A DNA stretch of 64,000 nt from an uncultured Subdoligranulum sp. (GTDB lineage: Bacteria > Bacillota > Clostridia > Oscillospirales > Ruminococcaceae). This document shows, piece after piece, positions 17,224-25,924 of this stretch (position 1 is the stretch's first letter; every line of letters starts with the position of its first letter). A program made the position numbers and the translations under genes. The notes below the pieces were generated by a model. It saw only the letters and a program-made list of their open reading frames with translations. It searched no databases and was not told the DNA's origin. The stretch is from the NCBI GenBank assembly GCA_900545545.1, contig UQZO01000006.1, positions 72,087 to 136,086 of the forward strand, read 5' to 3'.

Positions 17224-18255
17224 ATGCAGCAAATCCAATTGTGCCGCGCCGCGGCAGTCCTGTCCGCTTTGGCATTGACTCTGAATGCCTGCGGGGCAGC
17301 GTCTTCGACTTCTTCTGTGCCTGTCGAAACAAAGGCAACCACGGAAGCGGCAGAGCATTACCCGGTTACCATCACCAATTACAACTATGCAGGCGATGAA
17401 ATCGAGTACACCTACTCGCAGGCACCCGAGCGGGTGGTGGCAGTCTATCAGGGCTCCATTGAAACGATGATTGCGTTGGGCCTGGAAGATCACGTAATAG
17501 CCAGCTATGGCCTCGACAATGAAGTCAAAGCCGAGTGGCTGGATGGTTTTGCCGATATGCATTACCAGGAAGACGTTTTTGCGCCCGACAAGGAAACTGT
17601 TACGATGCTGCAGCCCGATATGATTCTTTCCTGGGGGTCCCTCTTCAGCGACAAGATGATCGGTGACGCTACAGACTGGAACGCAAAAGGCGTTGCCACG
17701 TATATGAATTCCAATACGCGCCCCGGAAATCACAAGCGTACCTTGGAAAATGAATACACCGATATTTTGAATCTTGGCCGTATTTTTGATGTGGAGGAAA
17801 CCGCAGAAAACCTGGTGGGTGAAATGAAGCAGGAAATTGCGCAGACACTGGCAGCTGTGGAAGGGCAGGCCCCGGTCCGTGTGGCCGTGGTGGAGCCGCA
17901 GGGAAATACTATCCGCAATTACGGTGCCGATACACTGGCTGGTGACATGGTAGCACAACTGGGCGGGGAACTTGTGAACCCCGATGGCAACGAGATGAGC
18001 AAAGAAGATTTGCTGGCCTGTAATCCCGATGTGATTTTTGTGGTCTATATGGCCTATTCCGGCGATGACCCCGCAAGCGTGATGGCCAGCCAGAAGGCTG
18101 TCATTGAGGCTGACCCGGCTTTGGCCAGTTTGTCTGCGGTACAAAACGGACGGGTCTGCCTTGTGATGCTGGGTGACATTTATGCCGCCGGGCCTCGTGC
18201 CATGGATGGAATCCAAACGCTTGCGGCAGGAATGTACCCGGAGCTTGCTGCATGA
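17224..18255 (+). CDS. btuF: ABC transporter substrate-binding lipoprotein, BtuF-like
   Basis: A 343-residue lipoprotein. The signal peptide ends in lipobox LNAC (Cys23), followed by a Ser/Thr linker and a periplasmic-binding-protein fold of the TroA/BtuF/FhuD type with one long connecting helix (PERVVAVYQGSIETMIALGLEDHV near residue 70). It probably captures corrinoids or siderophore-like ligands for the adjacent permease and ATPase; the riboswitch favours corrinoids. The start is ATG 17224, 8 bases after AGGAGGT; upstream in-frame codons (from 17179) precede that site. First gene of the operon, with a 4-base ATGA overlap to the permease. Confidence 0.85.
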   Translation: MQQIQLCRAAAVLSALALTLNACGAASSTSSVPVETKATTEAAEHYPVTITNYNYAGDEIEYTYSQAPERVVAVYQGSIETMIALGLEDHVIASYGLDNEVKAEWLDGFADMHYQEDVFAPDKETVTMLQPDMILSWGSLFSDKMIGDATDWNAKGVATYMNSNTRPGNHKRTLENEYTDILNLGRIFDVEETAENLVGEMKQEIAQTLAAVEGQAPVRVAVVEPQGNTIRNYGADTLAGDMVAQLGGELVNPDGNEMSKEDLLACNPDVIFVVYMAYSGDDPASVMASQKAVIEADPALASLSAVQNGRVCLVMLGDIYAAGPRAMDGIQTLAAGMYPELAA

Positions 18256-19346
18256 AGGCAAACACAAACGCAGGATGGCTGCGCAGCCCGTCAGCCGGCA
18301 ACTGCGTGATTTTGGCGCTTGGGATACTGCTTCCGCTTTCGCTTGTGGCAGCGGTCAGCTTTGGGACGATGTCTTTGCCGCTGCAGGATGTGTATGGCGT
18401 TCTCTACTATAAAGGAATGCATGCATTGTTTGGTGTGCCGGTCCCTGACCAGTGGGCTGCCGGTTCGGCACTGCACGACGTGGTATGGCTGATCCGGCTG
18501 CCACGGCTGGTACTGGGAGCAGCGGTTGGTGCAGCCCTTGCGGTATGCGGTGTGGTCATGCAGGCGATCGTAAAAAATCCCCTGGCTGATCCGTATATTC
18601 TGGGTATTTCATCGGGTGCGTCCCTGGGGGCAACACTGGCAGCTTTGTTTGGCGTGGGTGCGGTGCTGGGCGCACGTTCGGTAGGCGCTATGGCGTTTGT
18701 CGGGGCGCTTGTCGTATCTTTTGCGGTTATTTTCCTGGCAAACCTGGGCGGGCGCGCAACGGCGGTCAAGTTGCTGCTGGCAGGCTCAGCCCTTTCTGCG
18801 GTTTGCGGGGCGTTCTCCAATTTCGCCATCTATCTGCGAAACGATGACCAGGCGCCGGCACAGATCATTCGCTGGACTATGGGCGGGTTGGGGGCAGCCA
18901 ACTGGCAGGATAACATCTTGATGGTTGTGGCAGTACTGGCAGGGGCCGTGTTTTTTATTACCCAAAGCCGCACCTTGAACCTGATGTTGCTGGGGGATGA
19001 CAGCGCCGTGACGCTGGGAACGGATCTGCATATTCGACGCATCGTCTATCTGGTAATCACTTCGCTGCTTATTGGTTTGCCTGTGTACAATGCAGGGACC
19101 ATTGGTTTTGTGGGCTTGGTCGTCCCCCATGCTGTGCGGCTTCTGCTTGGAACCGACCATCGACGCCTTGTCCCGGTTTCGGCACTGGCGGGGGCCATCT
19201 TTCTTGTCTGGGCGGATGTGGCCTGCCGGACACTGCTGCCGGGCAACGAAATGCCAATCGGCATTCTGACATCGCTTCTCGGCGCACCGGTGTTTTTGTA
19301 TCTGATGGCACGACATCGGTACGGATTTGGAGGCGAGAACGGATGA
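18252..19346 (+). CDS. btuC: FecCD/BtuC-family ABC transporter permease
   Basis: A 364-residue integral membrane protein with about nine to ten hydrophobic helices. Family signatures include RLPRLVLGAAVGAALAVCGVVMQ and the EAA-like coupling region GTIGFVGLVVPH, both typical of type II importers of cobalamin, heme or siderophores. Its start (ATGA) overlaps the binding-protein stop and its stop overlaps the ATPase start, so the three form a translationally coupled importer. Corrinoid specificity is inferred from the upstream riboswitch and operon context. Confidence 0.9.
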   Translation: MKANTNAGWLRSPSAGNCVILALGILLPLSLVAAVSFGTMSLPLQDVYGVLYYKGMHALFGVPVPDQWAAGSALHDVVWLIRLPRLVLGAAVGAALAVCGVVMQAIVKNPLADPYILGISSGASLGATLAALFGVGAVLGARSVGAMAFVGALVVSFAVIFLANLGGRATAVKLLLAGSALSAVCGAFSNFAIYLRNDDQAPAQIIRWTMGGLGAANWQDNILMVVAVLAGAVFFITQSRTLNLMLLGDDSAVTLGTDLHIRRIVYLVITSLLIGLPVYNAGTIGFVGLVVPHAVRLLLGTDHRRLVPVSALAGAIFLVWADVACRTLLPGNEMPIGILTSLLGAPVFLYLMARHRYGFGGENG

Positions 19347-20122
19347 CGCTGGAAACCAGAGATCTGTGTGTGACATTGGGCGGGCAAGAAATCCTTGCTC
19401 ACATCCGGGTTGCCGCAGAATCCCGGCAGATCGTCGGTATCATTGGCCCCAATGGTAGCGGCAAAAGTACCCTGCTCAAATGTATTTACCGTGTTTTAAA
19501 GCCGACCCACGGCGCTGTATTGTTGAACGGGCGCGATATGCAAGGGTATAGCGTCCGCCAAAGTGCTCAGCAACTGGCTGTCGTTTCGCAGCACCATGCG
19601 TACAGCTTTGATTTTACGGTGCGTGAAGTGGTTCTTATGGGGCGTTCTCCCCATAAGCGCGCCTTTGAGCGGGATACGGCAGAGGACTACCGTATTGTAC
19701 AGGAAGCGCTTGAAACGGTCGGCATGGAGGAAAAAGCAGACCGGATCTTCTCCACGCTTTCCGGAGGAGAACAACAGCGGGTGGTATTGGCCAGGGCGCT
19801 TGCCCAGCAAACGCCCTGTCTGATTCTCGATGAGCCGACCAACCACCTGGATATTCAATATCAGCTGCAGATGATGGAACTGTTGCGCAGCCTGGATAAG
19901 ACGGTGCTTCTGGCTGTGCACGATCTAAACCTGGCAGCGGTATACTGCGATTATTTGTTTGCGCTTCAAAATGGAAGGCTTGCGGGCAGCGGAACGCCGC
20001 AAGAGTTACTGACACCGGCGTTTATTGAAAAAGTATACGGCGTAAAGGCGCGTGTCGGTACAGATGAAGACGGAGTGCCGTATATTCTGTACCGGACCAC
20101 ACGAAAGGAGAAACAACGATGA
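19343..20122 (+). CDS. btuD: ABC transporter ATPase, BtuD/FecE-like
   Basis: A 259-residue cytoplasmic ATPase powering the BtuC-like permease. Walker A GPNGSGKST is at 35-43, a Q-loop near SQHHAY (82-87), the signature LSGGEQQR at 139-146, Walker B LILDEPTNHLD near 160, and the H-loop in AVHDLN. Length and motifs match the FecE/BtuD/FhuC group. ATGA overlaps at both ends join it to the permease and to cbiK. Confidence 0.92.
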   Translation: MTLETRDLCVTLGGQEILAHIRVAAESRQIVGIIGPNGSGKSTLLKCIYRVLKPTHGAVLLNGRDMQGYSVRQSAQQLAVVSQHHAYSFDFTVREVVLMGRSPHKRAFERDTAEDYRIVQEALETVGMEEKADRIFSTLSGGEQQRVVLARALAQQTPCLILDEPTNHLDIQYQLQMMELLRSLDKTVLLAVHDLNLAAVYCDYLFALQNGRLAGSGTPQELLTPAFIEKVYGVKARVGTDEDGVPYILYRTTRKEKQR

Positions 20123-20886
20123 AACAAGCACTGGTCTGTGTCAGCTTTGGCACAACCGTGGAGAATGGCCGCGCCGACCTCCTGGCGGTGGAGTCCGCTT
20201 TGCAGGCAGAGGCTCCGGAACGCTATTTCGCACGCGCCCTTACTAGCCGCATGATCCGTAAGCGGCTTGCCGCCCGCGGCGAGGAGGTAAAAAGCCTGCC
20301 GGAAGTGCTGGAAGAACTGCTTGCTGATGGAGTTGCCGATGTGGCTGTGCAGCCCACACACTTGCTTTACGGGTATGAATACGATAAAATAAAAGCCGAA
20401 ATTTCCCCTTATGCCATGCGTTTTTCGCGTTTTGTTCTGGGGAAGCCGCTGCTCGCTGACACCAATGATTTGCAGAGGGTGGCGAAAATTCTGGGGCAGA
20501 GCTATCCGGCCATAGAGGGAGAGGCGCTGGTCTTTATGGGGCACGGCACCGAACATTTTGCAGGCGTGGTGTATCCGGCGCTGCAAAGCGTATTTACTTT
20601 ACAGGGACGGCCGGATACATTTGTGGCAGCGGTAGAAGGCTGGCCTGCCCTGACCGATGTATTGCCGCAGATTCAACAGGCAGGTTATCGCAAGGCGCAT
20701 CTGGTGCCGCTTCTGCTTGTGGCTGGGGATCACGCCTGCCATGATATGGCGGGAGATGACCCGGAAAGCTGGAAAAGTCAACTGGAGGCAGCCGGATTCA
20801 CCGTGCGCTGCACGCTGGAAGGACTTGGCCGCCTTCCGGGAATTCAGCAGTTGTATTGCGCCAAACTCAAAGAAATTCTGGAGTAA
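20119..20886 (+). CDS. cbiK: anaerobic sirohydrochlorin cobaltochelatase
   Basis: A 255-residue ATP-independent chelatase inserting Co2+ into sirohydrochlorin, the entry step of the cobalt-early B12 route. The metal-binding His142 in MGHGTEH and His205 in GDHACHDMAGDD correspond to the two histidines of Salmonella CbiK. No signal peptide, so the cytoplasmic rather than the periplasmic (CbiKP) form. ATG start with AAAGGAG upstream and an ATGA overlap with the ATPase gene. Its presence, rather than CobNST, marks an anaerobic pathway. Confidence 0.93.
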   Translation: MKQALVCVSFGTTVENGRADLLAVESALQAEAPERYFARALTSRMIRKRLAARGEEVKSLPEVLEELLADGVADVAVQPTHLLYGYEYDKIKAEISPYAMRFSRFVLGKPLLADTNDLQRVAKILGQSYPAIEGEALVFMGHGTEHFAGVVYPALQSVFTLQGRPDTFVAAVEGWPALTDVLPQIQQAGYRKAHLVPLLLVAGDHACHDMAGDDPESWKSQLEAAGFTVRCTLEGLGRLPGIQQLYCAKLKEILE

Positions 20887-20889
20887 ACC

Positions 20890-22017
20890 ATGTCCTTTGA
20901 CCATTCGATCCGCAGCGGTCAGCGTTTGCTGCGCTGCGGTTATACCACAGGGACCTGCGCCGCATTGGCAGCACAGGGGGCGGTGCGTCTTCTGCTGACG
21001 GGAAAGCAGCCCCGGGTGCTGACGTTGTTGACGCCCAAAGGCTGGGAGGTTTCGGTGCGCCCCATTGAGTGCCGGATGCAGGGACAAGCGGCCATTTGCA
21101 GTGTCCGCAAAGATGCCGGGGACGATGCCGATGTGACCGATGGACTGCCTGTGACGGCGACTGTGTCCAAAACAGATATGCCCGGCGTGGCGATTGACGG
21201 AGGGGACGGTGTGGGGCGGGTGACCAAGCCCGGCCTGGACCAACCGGTCGGAGAGGCGGCAATCAACCGTGTGCCGCGTCAGATGATCCGCCAACAGGTG
21301 GAAGAAGTATGCCAGGAATCCGGCTATACCGGGGGAATTTCCGTCATCATCAGCATTGAAGGCGGAGCAGAAGCCGCCCACCGAACTTTCAACCTCCAAC
21401 TCGGGGTGGAAGGTGGTCTGTCCATATTGGGAACTTCCGGTATTGTGGAACCCATGAGTGAACAGGCGATTGTAGATACCATTGCGCTGGAAATCCGCCA
21501 ACATGCAGCGGAATCCAACCGTCTGATTCTGACGCCCGGCAACTATGGAACGGATTTTCTGCATGCGCAGGGATGGGATACTTTCGGTGTGCCGGTTGTA
21601 AAATGCTCCAACTTTCTGGGCGAATCGCTGGACTGTGCCGCGGTAGAAGGAATAGAACAGTTGTTGCTGGTGGGGCATATCGGCAAGCTTGTCAAGCTGG
21701 CCGGGGGCATCATGAACACGCATTCCCGCTACGCGGATTGTCGCACGGAGCTTTTTTGCGCACATGCCGCCATCTGCGGGGCGGATACCGCAACCTGTCA
21801 GGCCTTGATGAATGCCGCAACAACGGATGCCTGCCTTGAAATTGTCGATCAGGCGCATCTGCGCGACAGAGTGCTGACGTCTTTGCTGGAAGCGATCCAA
21901 CGCCATCTCGAACACCGTATTGGGCCTGGCTGTCGGATCGGTGTGGTACTTTTTTCCAATCAATTCGGTTTGCTGGGCATGACCCGGCCCGCAAAGGAGA
22001 TATTGCAACAATGGTAG
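20890..22017 (+). CDS. cbiD: cobalt-precorrin-5B C1-methyltransferase
   Basis: A 375-residue enzyme giving cobalt-precorrin-6A by SAM-dependent C1 methylation, specific to the anaerobic route. It has the CbiD start pattern LRCGYTTGTCAALAAQGA, the central RVTKPGL and GGISVIISIEGG regions, and the GTSGIVEPMSEQA motif. Length is typical. It follows cbiK by 3 bases and overlaps cbiL by 7. TAG stop. Confidence 0.95.
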   Translation: MSFDHSIRSGQRLLRCGYTTGTCAALAAQGAVRLLLTGKQPRVLTLLTPKGWEVSVRPIECRMQGQAAICSVRKDAGDDADVTDGLPVTATVSKTDMPGVAIDGGDGVGRVTKPGLDQPVGEAAINRVPRQMIRQQVEEVCQESGYTGGISVIISIEGGAEAAHRTFNLQLGVEGGLSILGTSGIVEPMSEQAIVDTIALEIRQHAAESNRLILTPGNYGTDFLHAQGWDTFGVPVVKCSNFLGESLDCAAVEGIEQLLLVGHIGKLVKLAGGIMNTHSRYADCRTELFCAHAAICGADTATCQALMNAATTDACLEIVDQAHLRDRVLTSLLEAIQRHLEHRIGPGCRIGVVLFSNQFGLLGMTRPAKEILQQW

Positions 22018-22706
22018 AACATGGTATCCTGTACGGCGTCAGTGTCGGCCCGGGTGATCCCGAACTGATGACACTGCAGGCTGTGCGACGGCTGCAGCGC
22101 TGCCCGGTGATTGCGGCGCCGCAGACCAAAAGCGGGCAGATGCTGGCGTTGGAGATTGCGCAGGGCGCCGTGGACCTTACGGGCAAAACCATTGTGTCGC
22201 TGCATTTTCCGATGAGCCGCAATCCTGATGTATTGCAGGAGGCACACGCCGCAGCAGCGGACAAACTGCGTGAATACCTGGATGCAGGGCAGGATGTGGC
22301 CATGCTCAATCTTGGCGATGTTTCGGTCTATGCGACATTCGGGTATCTGCAGGAAATTTTGCAGGCACAAGGCTACACCACCGCGATGCTGGCCGGTGTG
22401 CCGAGCTTTTGTGCTTCGGCTGCACGGCTCAACCAATCCCTGACAGCGGGAATGAATGAACCGCTGACCATCGCGCCGGGAACCGCGGCGGAAGAGGTAC
22501 TGGACTTACCGGGCAGTAAGATCCTGATGAAAACCGGACGCCAGCTGCCCAAAACGCTGGAAGCTTTGGCAACCCACGGCAAACTTTCCCACAGTGCAAT
22601 GGTTTGCAACTGCGGGCTGCCCAATGAGGAAGTCTGGCCGGATCTCTCCCGATATGATGCTGAGCGACCGGCCGGGTATTTTGCCACGATCCTTGTAAAG
22701 GAGTAA
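22011..22706 (+). CDS. cbiL: cobalt-precorrin-2 C20-methyltransferase
   Basis: A 231-residue SAM-dependent tetrapyrrole methylase. The N-terminal GVSVGPGDPELMTLQAV motif and the GDVSVYATFGYL loop identify it as CbiL/CobI, which adds the C20 methyl. Ribosome binding site AAAGGAG lies inside the end of cbiD and the genes overlap by 7 bases. The standard two-domain class III methyltransferase length is intact. Confidence 0.93.
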   Translation: MVEHGILYGVSVGPGDPELMTLQAVRRLQRCPVIAAPQTKSGQMLALEIAQGAVDLTGKTIVSLHFPMSRNPDVLQEAHAAAADKLREYLDAGQDVAMLNLGDVSVYATFGYLQEILQAQGYTTAMLAGVPSFCASAARLNQSLTAGMNEPLTIAPGTAAEEVLDLPGSKILMKTGRQLPKTLEALATHGKLSHSAMVCNCGLPNEEVWPDLSRYDAERPAGYFATILVKE

Positions 22707-22709
22707 GTT

Positions 22710-23471
22710 ATGGTTCATTTTGTGGGAGCCGGACCGGGCGCTCCCGATTTGATTACGCTGCGCGGAGCAGAACTGCTGCGCCGTGCGGATTGTATCATCT
22801 ATGCGGGCAGCCTGGTCAATCCGGCGTTGTTGGCTTTAGCGAAAGATGGCTGCGCCATTTATAACAGTGCCGAAATGACGCTGGAACAGGTTCTGGACGT
22901 GATGCGGTCGCAGGAAAAACAGGGGCGGGAAACAGTGCGCCTGCATACCGGCGATGCCAGCATCTATGGTGCCATCCGTGAACAGATGGATGAACTGGAT
23001 CGATTGGGAATCGCGTATGACGATACACCGGGTGTGTCCAGCTTTTGCGGGGCTGCTGCGGCGCTGAATGCCGAATATACGCTGCCCGGGATCAGCCAGA
23101 CGGTAATCATCACCCGAATGGCCGGGCGTACACCGGTACCGGAACGCGAAGCATTGGCGGACCTTGCACAGCATGGTGCCAGTATGGTGATCTTTCTTTC
23201 TGCGGGTATGGTACCCGCTGTACAGGCAGCGCTGTTGCAAGGGGTCTATACCGAAAACACTCCGGCTGCCCTTGTATATAAGGCAACCTGGCCCGAGGAA
23301 AAGGTTGTGCGCTGCACTGTGGGGACCTTGGCGCAATGCGGAGCGGAGCATAACATTACCAAAACGGCGCTGATTCTCGTAGGGGATTTTTTAAATACGA
23401 CTTCCTATGAGCGCAGCAAACTTTATGATCCCGGCTTTACGACGGAATTCCGAAAGGGGAGCCAACAATGA
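22710..23471 (+). CDS. cbiF: cobalt-precorrin-4 C11-methyltransferase
   Basis: 253 residues of the same methylase fold. VHFVGAGPGAPDLITLRG at the start, GDASIYGAIREQM and the QTVIITRMAGRTPVP segment are characteristic of CbiF/CobM. It methylates C11 before CbiG ring opening. It starts 3 bases after cbiL with AAAGGAG upstream and overlaps cbiG by 4 bases. Confidence 0.94.
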   Translation: MVHFVGAGPGAPDLITLRGAELLRRADCIIYAGSLVNPALLALAKDGCAIYNSAEMTLEQVLDVMRSQEKQGRETVRLHTGDASIYGAIREQMDELDRLGIAYDDTPGVSSFCGAAAALNAEYTLPGISQTVIITRMAGRTPVPEREALADLAQHGASMVIFLSAGMVPAVQAALLQGVYTENTPAALVYKATWPEEKVVRCTVGTLAQCGAEHNITKTALILVGDFLNTTSYERSKLYDPGFTTEFRKGSQQ

Positions 23472-24454
23472 GCGTCAGCTGCCTTGCCTTTACGGATAAA
23501 GGGTTTGCATTGGCGCAAAAACTGGCCCAGGCGCTGGAAGGCACGGCATACCGCAGCGGTCCGTCGCTTACGCTGCAGCAGTGGACGAAAACGCATTTCT
23601 CACAGGACAGGGCGCTGATCTATGTGGGGGCTGTTGGTATTGCGGTACGGGCCGTTGCGCCGTATCTGCAAAGCAAAACCACCGACCCCGCGGTGGTTGT
23701 GGTCGATGAATGTGCCCGGTTTGCCATTCCCTTATTATCCGGGCATTTGGGCGGAGCCAATGATCTGGCACTCAGGGTGGCTGCGCTGTGTGGCGCTCAG
23801 CCGGTGATCACAACGGCGACCGACGCCAACGGTATTTTTGCCGTGGATGAGTGGGCACGCTGCCAGAACTGTGCCGTACTGCACCCCCAATGTATCCGCA
23901 ATGTGTCGGGAAAGCTGCTGGCGGGAAAGACTGTACACATCAAAACCGAAGAGCCCGTTGCGGGCCGGCCGCCGCAGGGCGTTAAACTGGTGGCGGAAGG
24001 CACGTATGATGTGTATGTGGGATTTGCGTCGCAGCCGGAAGAGATTCTCTGGCTGGTGCCCCGTGCGGTTGTACTGGGGGTCGGCTGCCGGAAAGGCACA
24101 ACCGCTGAAACGCTGGAGGCTGCGCTGGATGCATTGCCTCTGCCGCGGCAGGCGGTATGTGCTGCGGCAAGTATCGATCTCAAGGCGCAGGAACCGGGGC
24201 TGCTTGCCTTTTGCAGCCAAAACGGCTGGAATTTGCAAACATATTCTGCCGAAGAACTGGCACAGGTCCCGGGGGATTTTTCGACTTCTGCATTTGTAAA
24301 GAAAACGACCGGAGTCGATAATGTGTGTGAACGGGCTGCGGTGCGTTGCAGCGAAGGTGTGCTGCTGTGCCGGAAGACAGCTGGTGCAGGGGTGACCTTG
24401 GCGGCTGCCGTGAAGCCGTATCAATTGGATTGGAGATTTCACAATGTGTGGTAA
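23468..24454 (+). CDS. cbiG: cobalt-precorrin-5A hydrolase
   Basis: A 328-residue enzyme that opens the delta-lactone and releases acetaldehyde from cobalt-precorrin-5A, specific to the anaerobic route. The GAVGIAVRAVAPYLQSK and PLLSGHLGGANDLA motifs of the CbiG N-terminal/middle region and the GVGCRKGT segment of the C-terminal domain are all present, so it is complete. It is ATGA-coupled to cbiF and overlaps cbiH by 11 bases. Confidence 0.94.
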   Translation: MSVSCLAFTDKGFALAQKLAQALEGTAYRSGPSLTLQQWTKTHFSQDRALIYVGAVGIAVRAVAPYLQSKTTDPAVVVVDECARFAIPLLSGHLGGANDLALRVAALCGAQPVITTATDANGIFAVDEWARCQNCAVLHPQCIRNVSGKLLAGKTVHIKTEEPVAGRPPQGVKLVAEGTYDVYVGFASQPEEILWLVPRAVVLGVGCRKGTTAETLEAALDALPLPRQAVCAAASIDLKAQEPGLLAFCSQNGWNLQTYSAEELAQVPGDFSTSAFVKKTTGVDNVCERAAVRCSEGVLLCRKTAGAGVTLAAAVKPYQLDWRFHNVW

Positions 24455-25181
24455 CTTGTATGTGGTCGGGCTGGGGCCCGGCGCAGAAACCATGCTCACC
24501 GGCCAGGCGCGTGCAGCGCTGGCTGCCGCGGAGGTGCTGTGCGGGTATACGGTGTATGTTGATCTTGTAAAACCGCTTTATCCCGACAAAGAAACCTATA
24601 CCACGCCCATGCGCGGTGAGATGGAGCGCTGCCGCTGGGCACTGGAAACGGCTTCGGCCGGCAAATCCGTGGCAATGGTTTGCAGCGGGGATGCAGGTGT
24701 GTACGGAATGGCGTCGCCTATTTTGGAACTGGCAGGGAAATACCCGGCGGTAAACATCGAAATCGTGCCCGGGGTTACGGCGGCCCTGGCGGGTGCGGCT
24801 GTGCTGGGCGCGCCGCTGGGGCATGACTTTTGCGTTATTTCCCTTTCCGATCTCCTGACGCCCTGGGACGTCATTGAAAAAAGGCTGCAATGTGCCGCAC
24901 AGGGAGATTTTGCGCTGTGCCTTTATAATCCGGCGTCTCATCGCCGCAAGGACCATCTCCAAAGAGCGGTGGATATTTTGCTTGCGACAGGCAAAGCGCC
25001 CCGGACTGCCTGTGCTACCGTGCGCAACATTGCACGGCCGGGGCAGGACAAACAATTTTATACCTTGGAAACATTGCGGGACGCACCGGTAGATATGTTT
25101 ACGACGGTCTTTGTGGGCAGCAGTACCACAACACAGCAAGGGGACTGGCTTGTTACTCCCAGGGGGTACCGGAAAGTATGA
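24444..25181 (+). CDS. cbiH: cobalt-precorrin-3 C17-methyltransferase
   Basis: A 245-residue SAM-dependent methylase that contracts the ring and methylates C17. NLYVVGLGPGAETMLTGQA, GYTVYVDLV and CSGDAGVYGMA are CbiH/CobJ hallmarks. The start lies within the end of cbiG; the stop overlaps cbiJ (ATGA). No extra C-terminal ferredoxin-like domain, i.e. the classic short form. Confidence 0.94.
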   Translation: MCGNLYVVGLGPGAETMLTGQARAALAAAEVLCGYTVYVDLVKPLYPDKETYTTPMRGEMERCRWALETASAGKSVAMVCSGDAGVYGMASPILELAGKYPAVNIEIVPGVTAALAGAAVLGAPLGHDFCVISLSDLLTPWDVIEKRLQCAAQGDFALCLYNPASHRRKDHLQRAVDILLATGKAPRTACATVRNIARPGQDKQFYTLETLRDAPVDMFTTVFVGSSTTTQQGDWLVTPRGYRKV

Positions 25182-25924
25182 AGATCGTCATCTTTTCCGG
25201 AACCACCGAAGGGAAAAAACTCTCCTGCGAATTGGCGGATTTGGGTGTGCCGGTGCTTGTCTGTGTGGCAACGGAATACGGAAAGACAGACCAGGGAAAG
25301 CACCCCGGCGTACAGGTACAAGCAGGCCGGTTGGATGTGGGGGATATGGCACGGCTGCTCACGCCGCAAACACTCTGCATTGATGCCACACATCCGTATG
25401 CAACGCAGGTTACAGCCAATATCCGAGCAGCGGCAAAACAGGCAGGCGCTGTGTACAAGCGCTTGCTGCGGAAACCCAGTCCTTTGCCGGAGGATTGCCT
25501 GGCGGTCAGGGACACGACAGAGGCCGTCAGCCTGCTGCAAAAGACAGAAGGTAACATTTTGCTCACAACGGGAGCCAAGGAATTGAGTGCTTTTGCGCCG
25601 CTGGGAGAAGAACGTTTGTTTGCAAGAGTGCTGCCCCTGGAGTCCAGCCTGGAAGCATGCAAGGAAGCCGGTATCGCGCCGAGCCATATCATTGCCATGC
25701 AGGGGCCGTTCGGGGTGGAACTCAATGTGGCGCTTTTGCATCAATTTGCAATCCGCTATCTGGTCACAAAAGATGGCGGTGCTCCGGGGGGCTTTGAAGA
25801 AAAGCTGAAGGCAGCACGGGCGTGCGGCGTCAAGCTGGTTGTGGTGCGCCGCCCGGTAGATCAAGGCGAGCCGTATGAAACGGTTCTGGATTTTTGCAAG
25901 GAGTGGATTGCACAATGCAGGTGA
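25178..25924 (+). CDS. cbiJ: cobalt-precorrin-6A reductase
   Basis: A 248-residue NAD(P)H-dependent reductase of the C18-C19 double bond. It has the N-terminal IFSGTTEGKKLS motif, DATHPYATQVTANI in the first third and a C-terminal LVTKDGGAPGG segment, all CobK/CbiJ features. It is ATGA-coupled to cbiH and overlaps cbiET by about 10 bases. Confidence 0.93.
   Translation: MKIVIFSGTTEGKKLSCELADLGVPVLVCVATEYGKTDQGKHPGVQVQAGRLDVGDMARLLTPQTLCIDATHPYATQVTANIRAAAKQAGAVYKRLLRKPSPLPEDCLAVRDTTEAVSLLQKTEGNILLTTGAKELSAFAPLGEERLFARVLPLESSLEACKEAGIAPSHIIAMQGPFGVELNVALLHQFAIRYLVTKDGGAPGGFEEKLKAARACGVKLVVVRRPVDQGEPYETVLDFCKEWIAQCR

Noticed and set aside
16804..18267. 487-residue minus-strand frame spanning the riboswitch and btuF
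   Set aside because: It runs through a clearly structured cobalamin riboswitch and the lipoprotein gene; no motifs.
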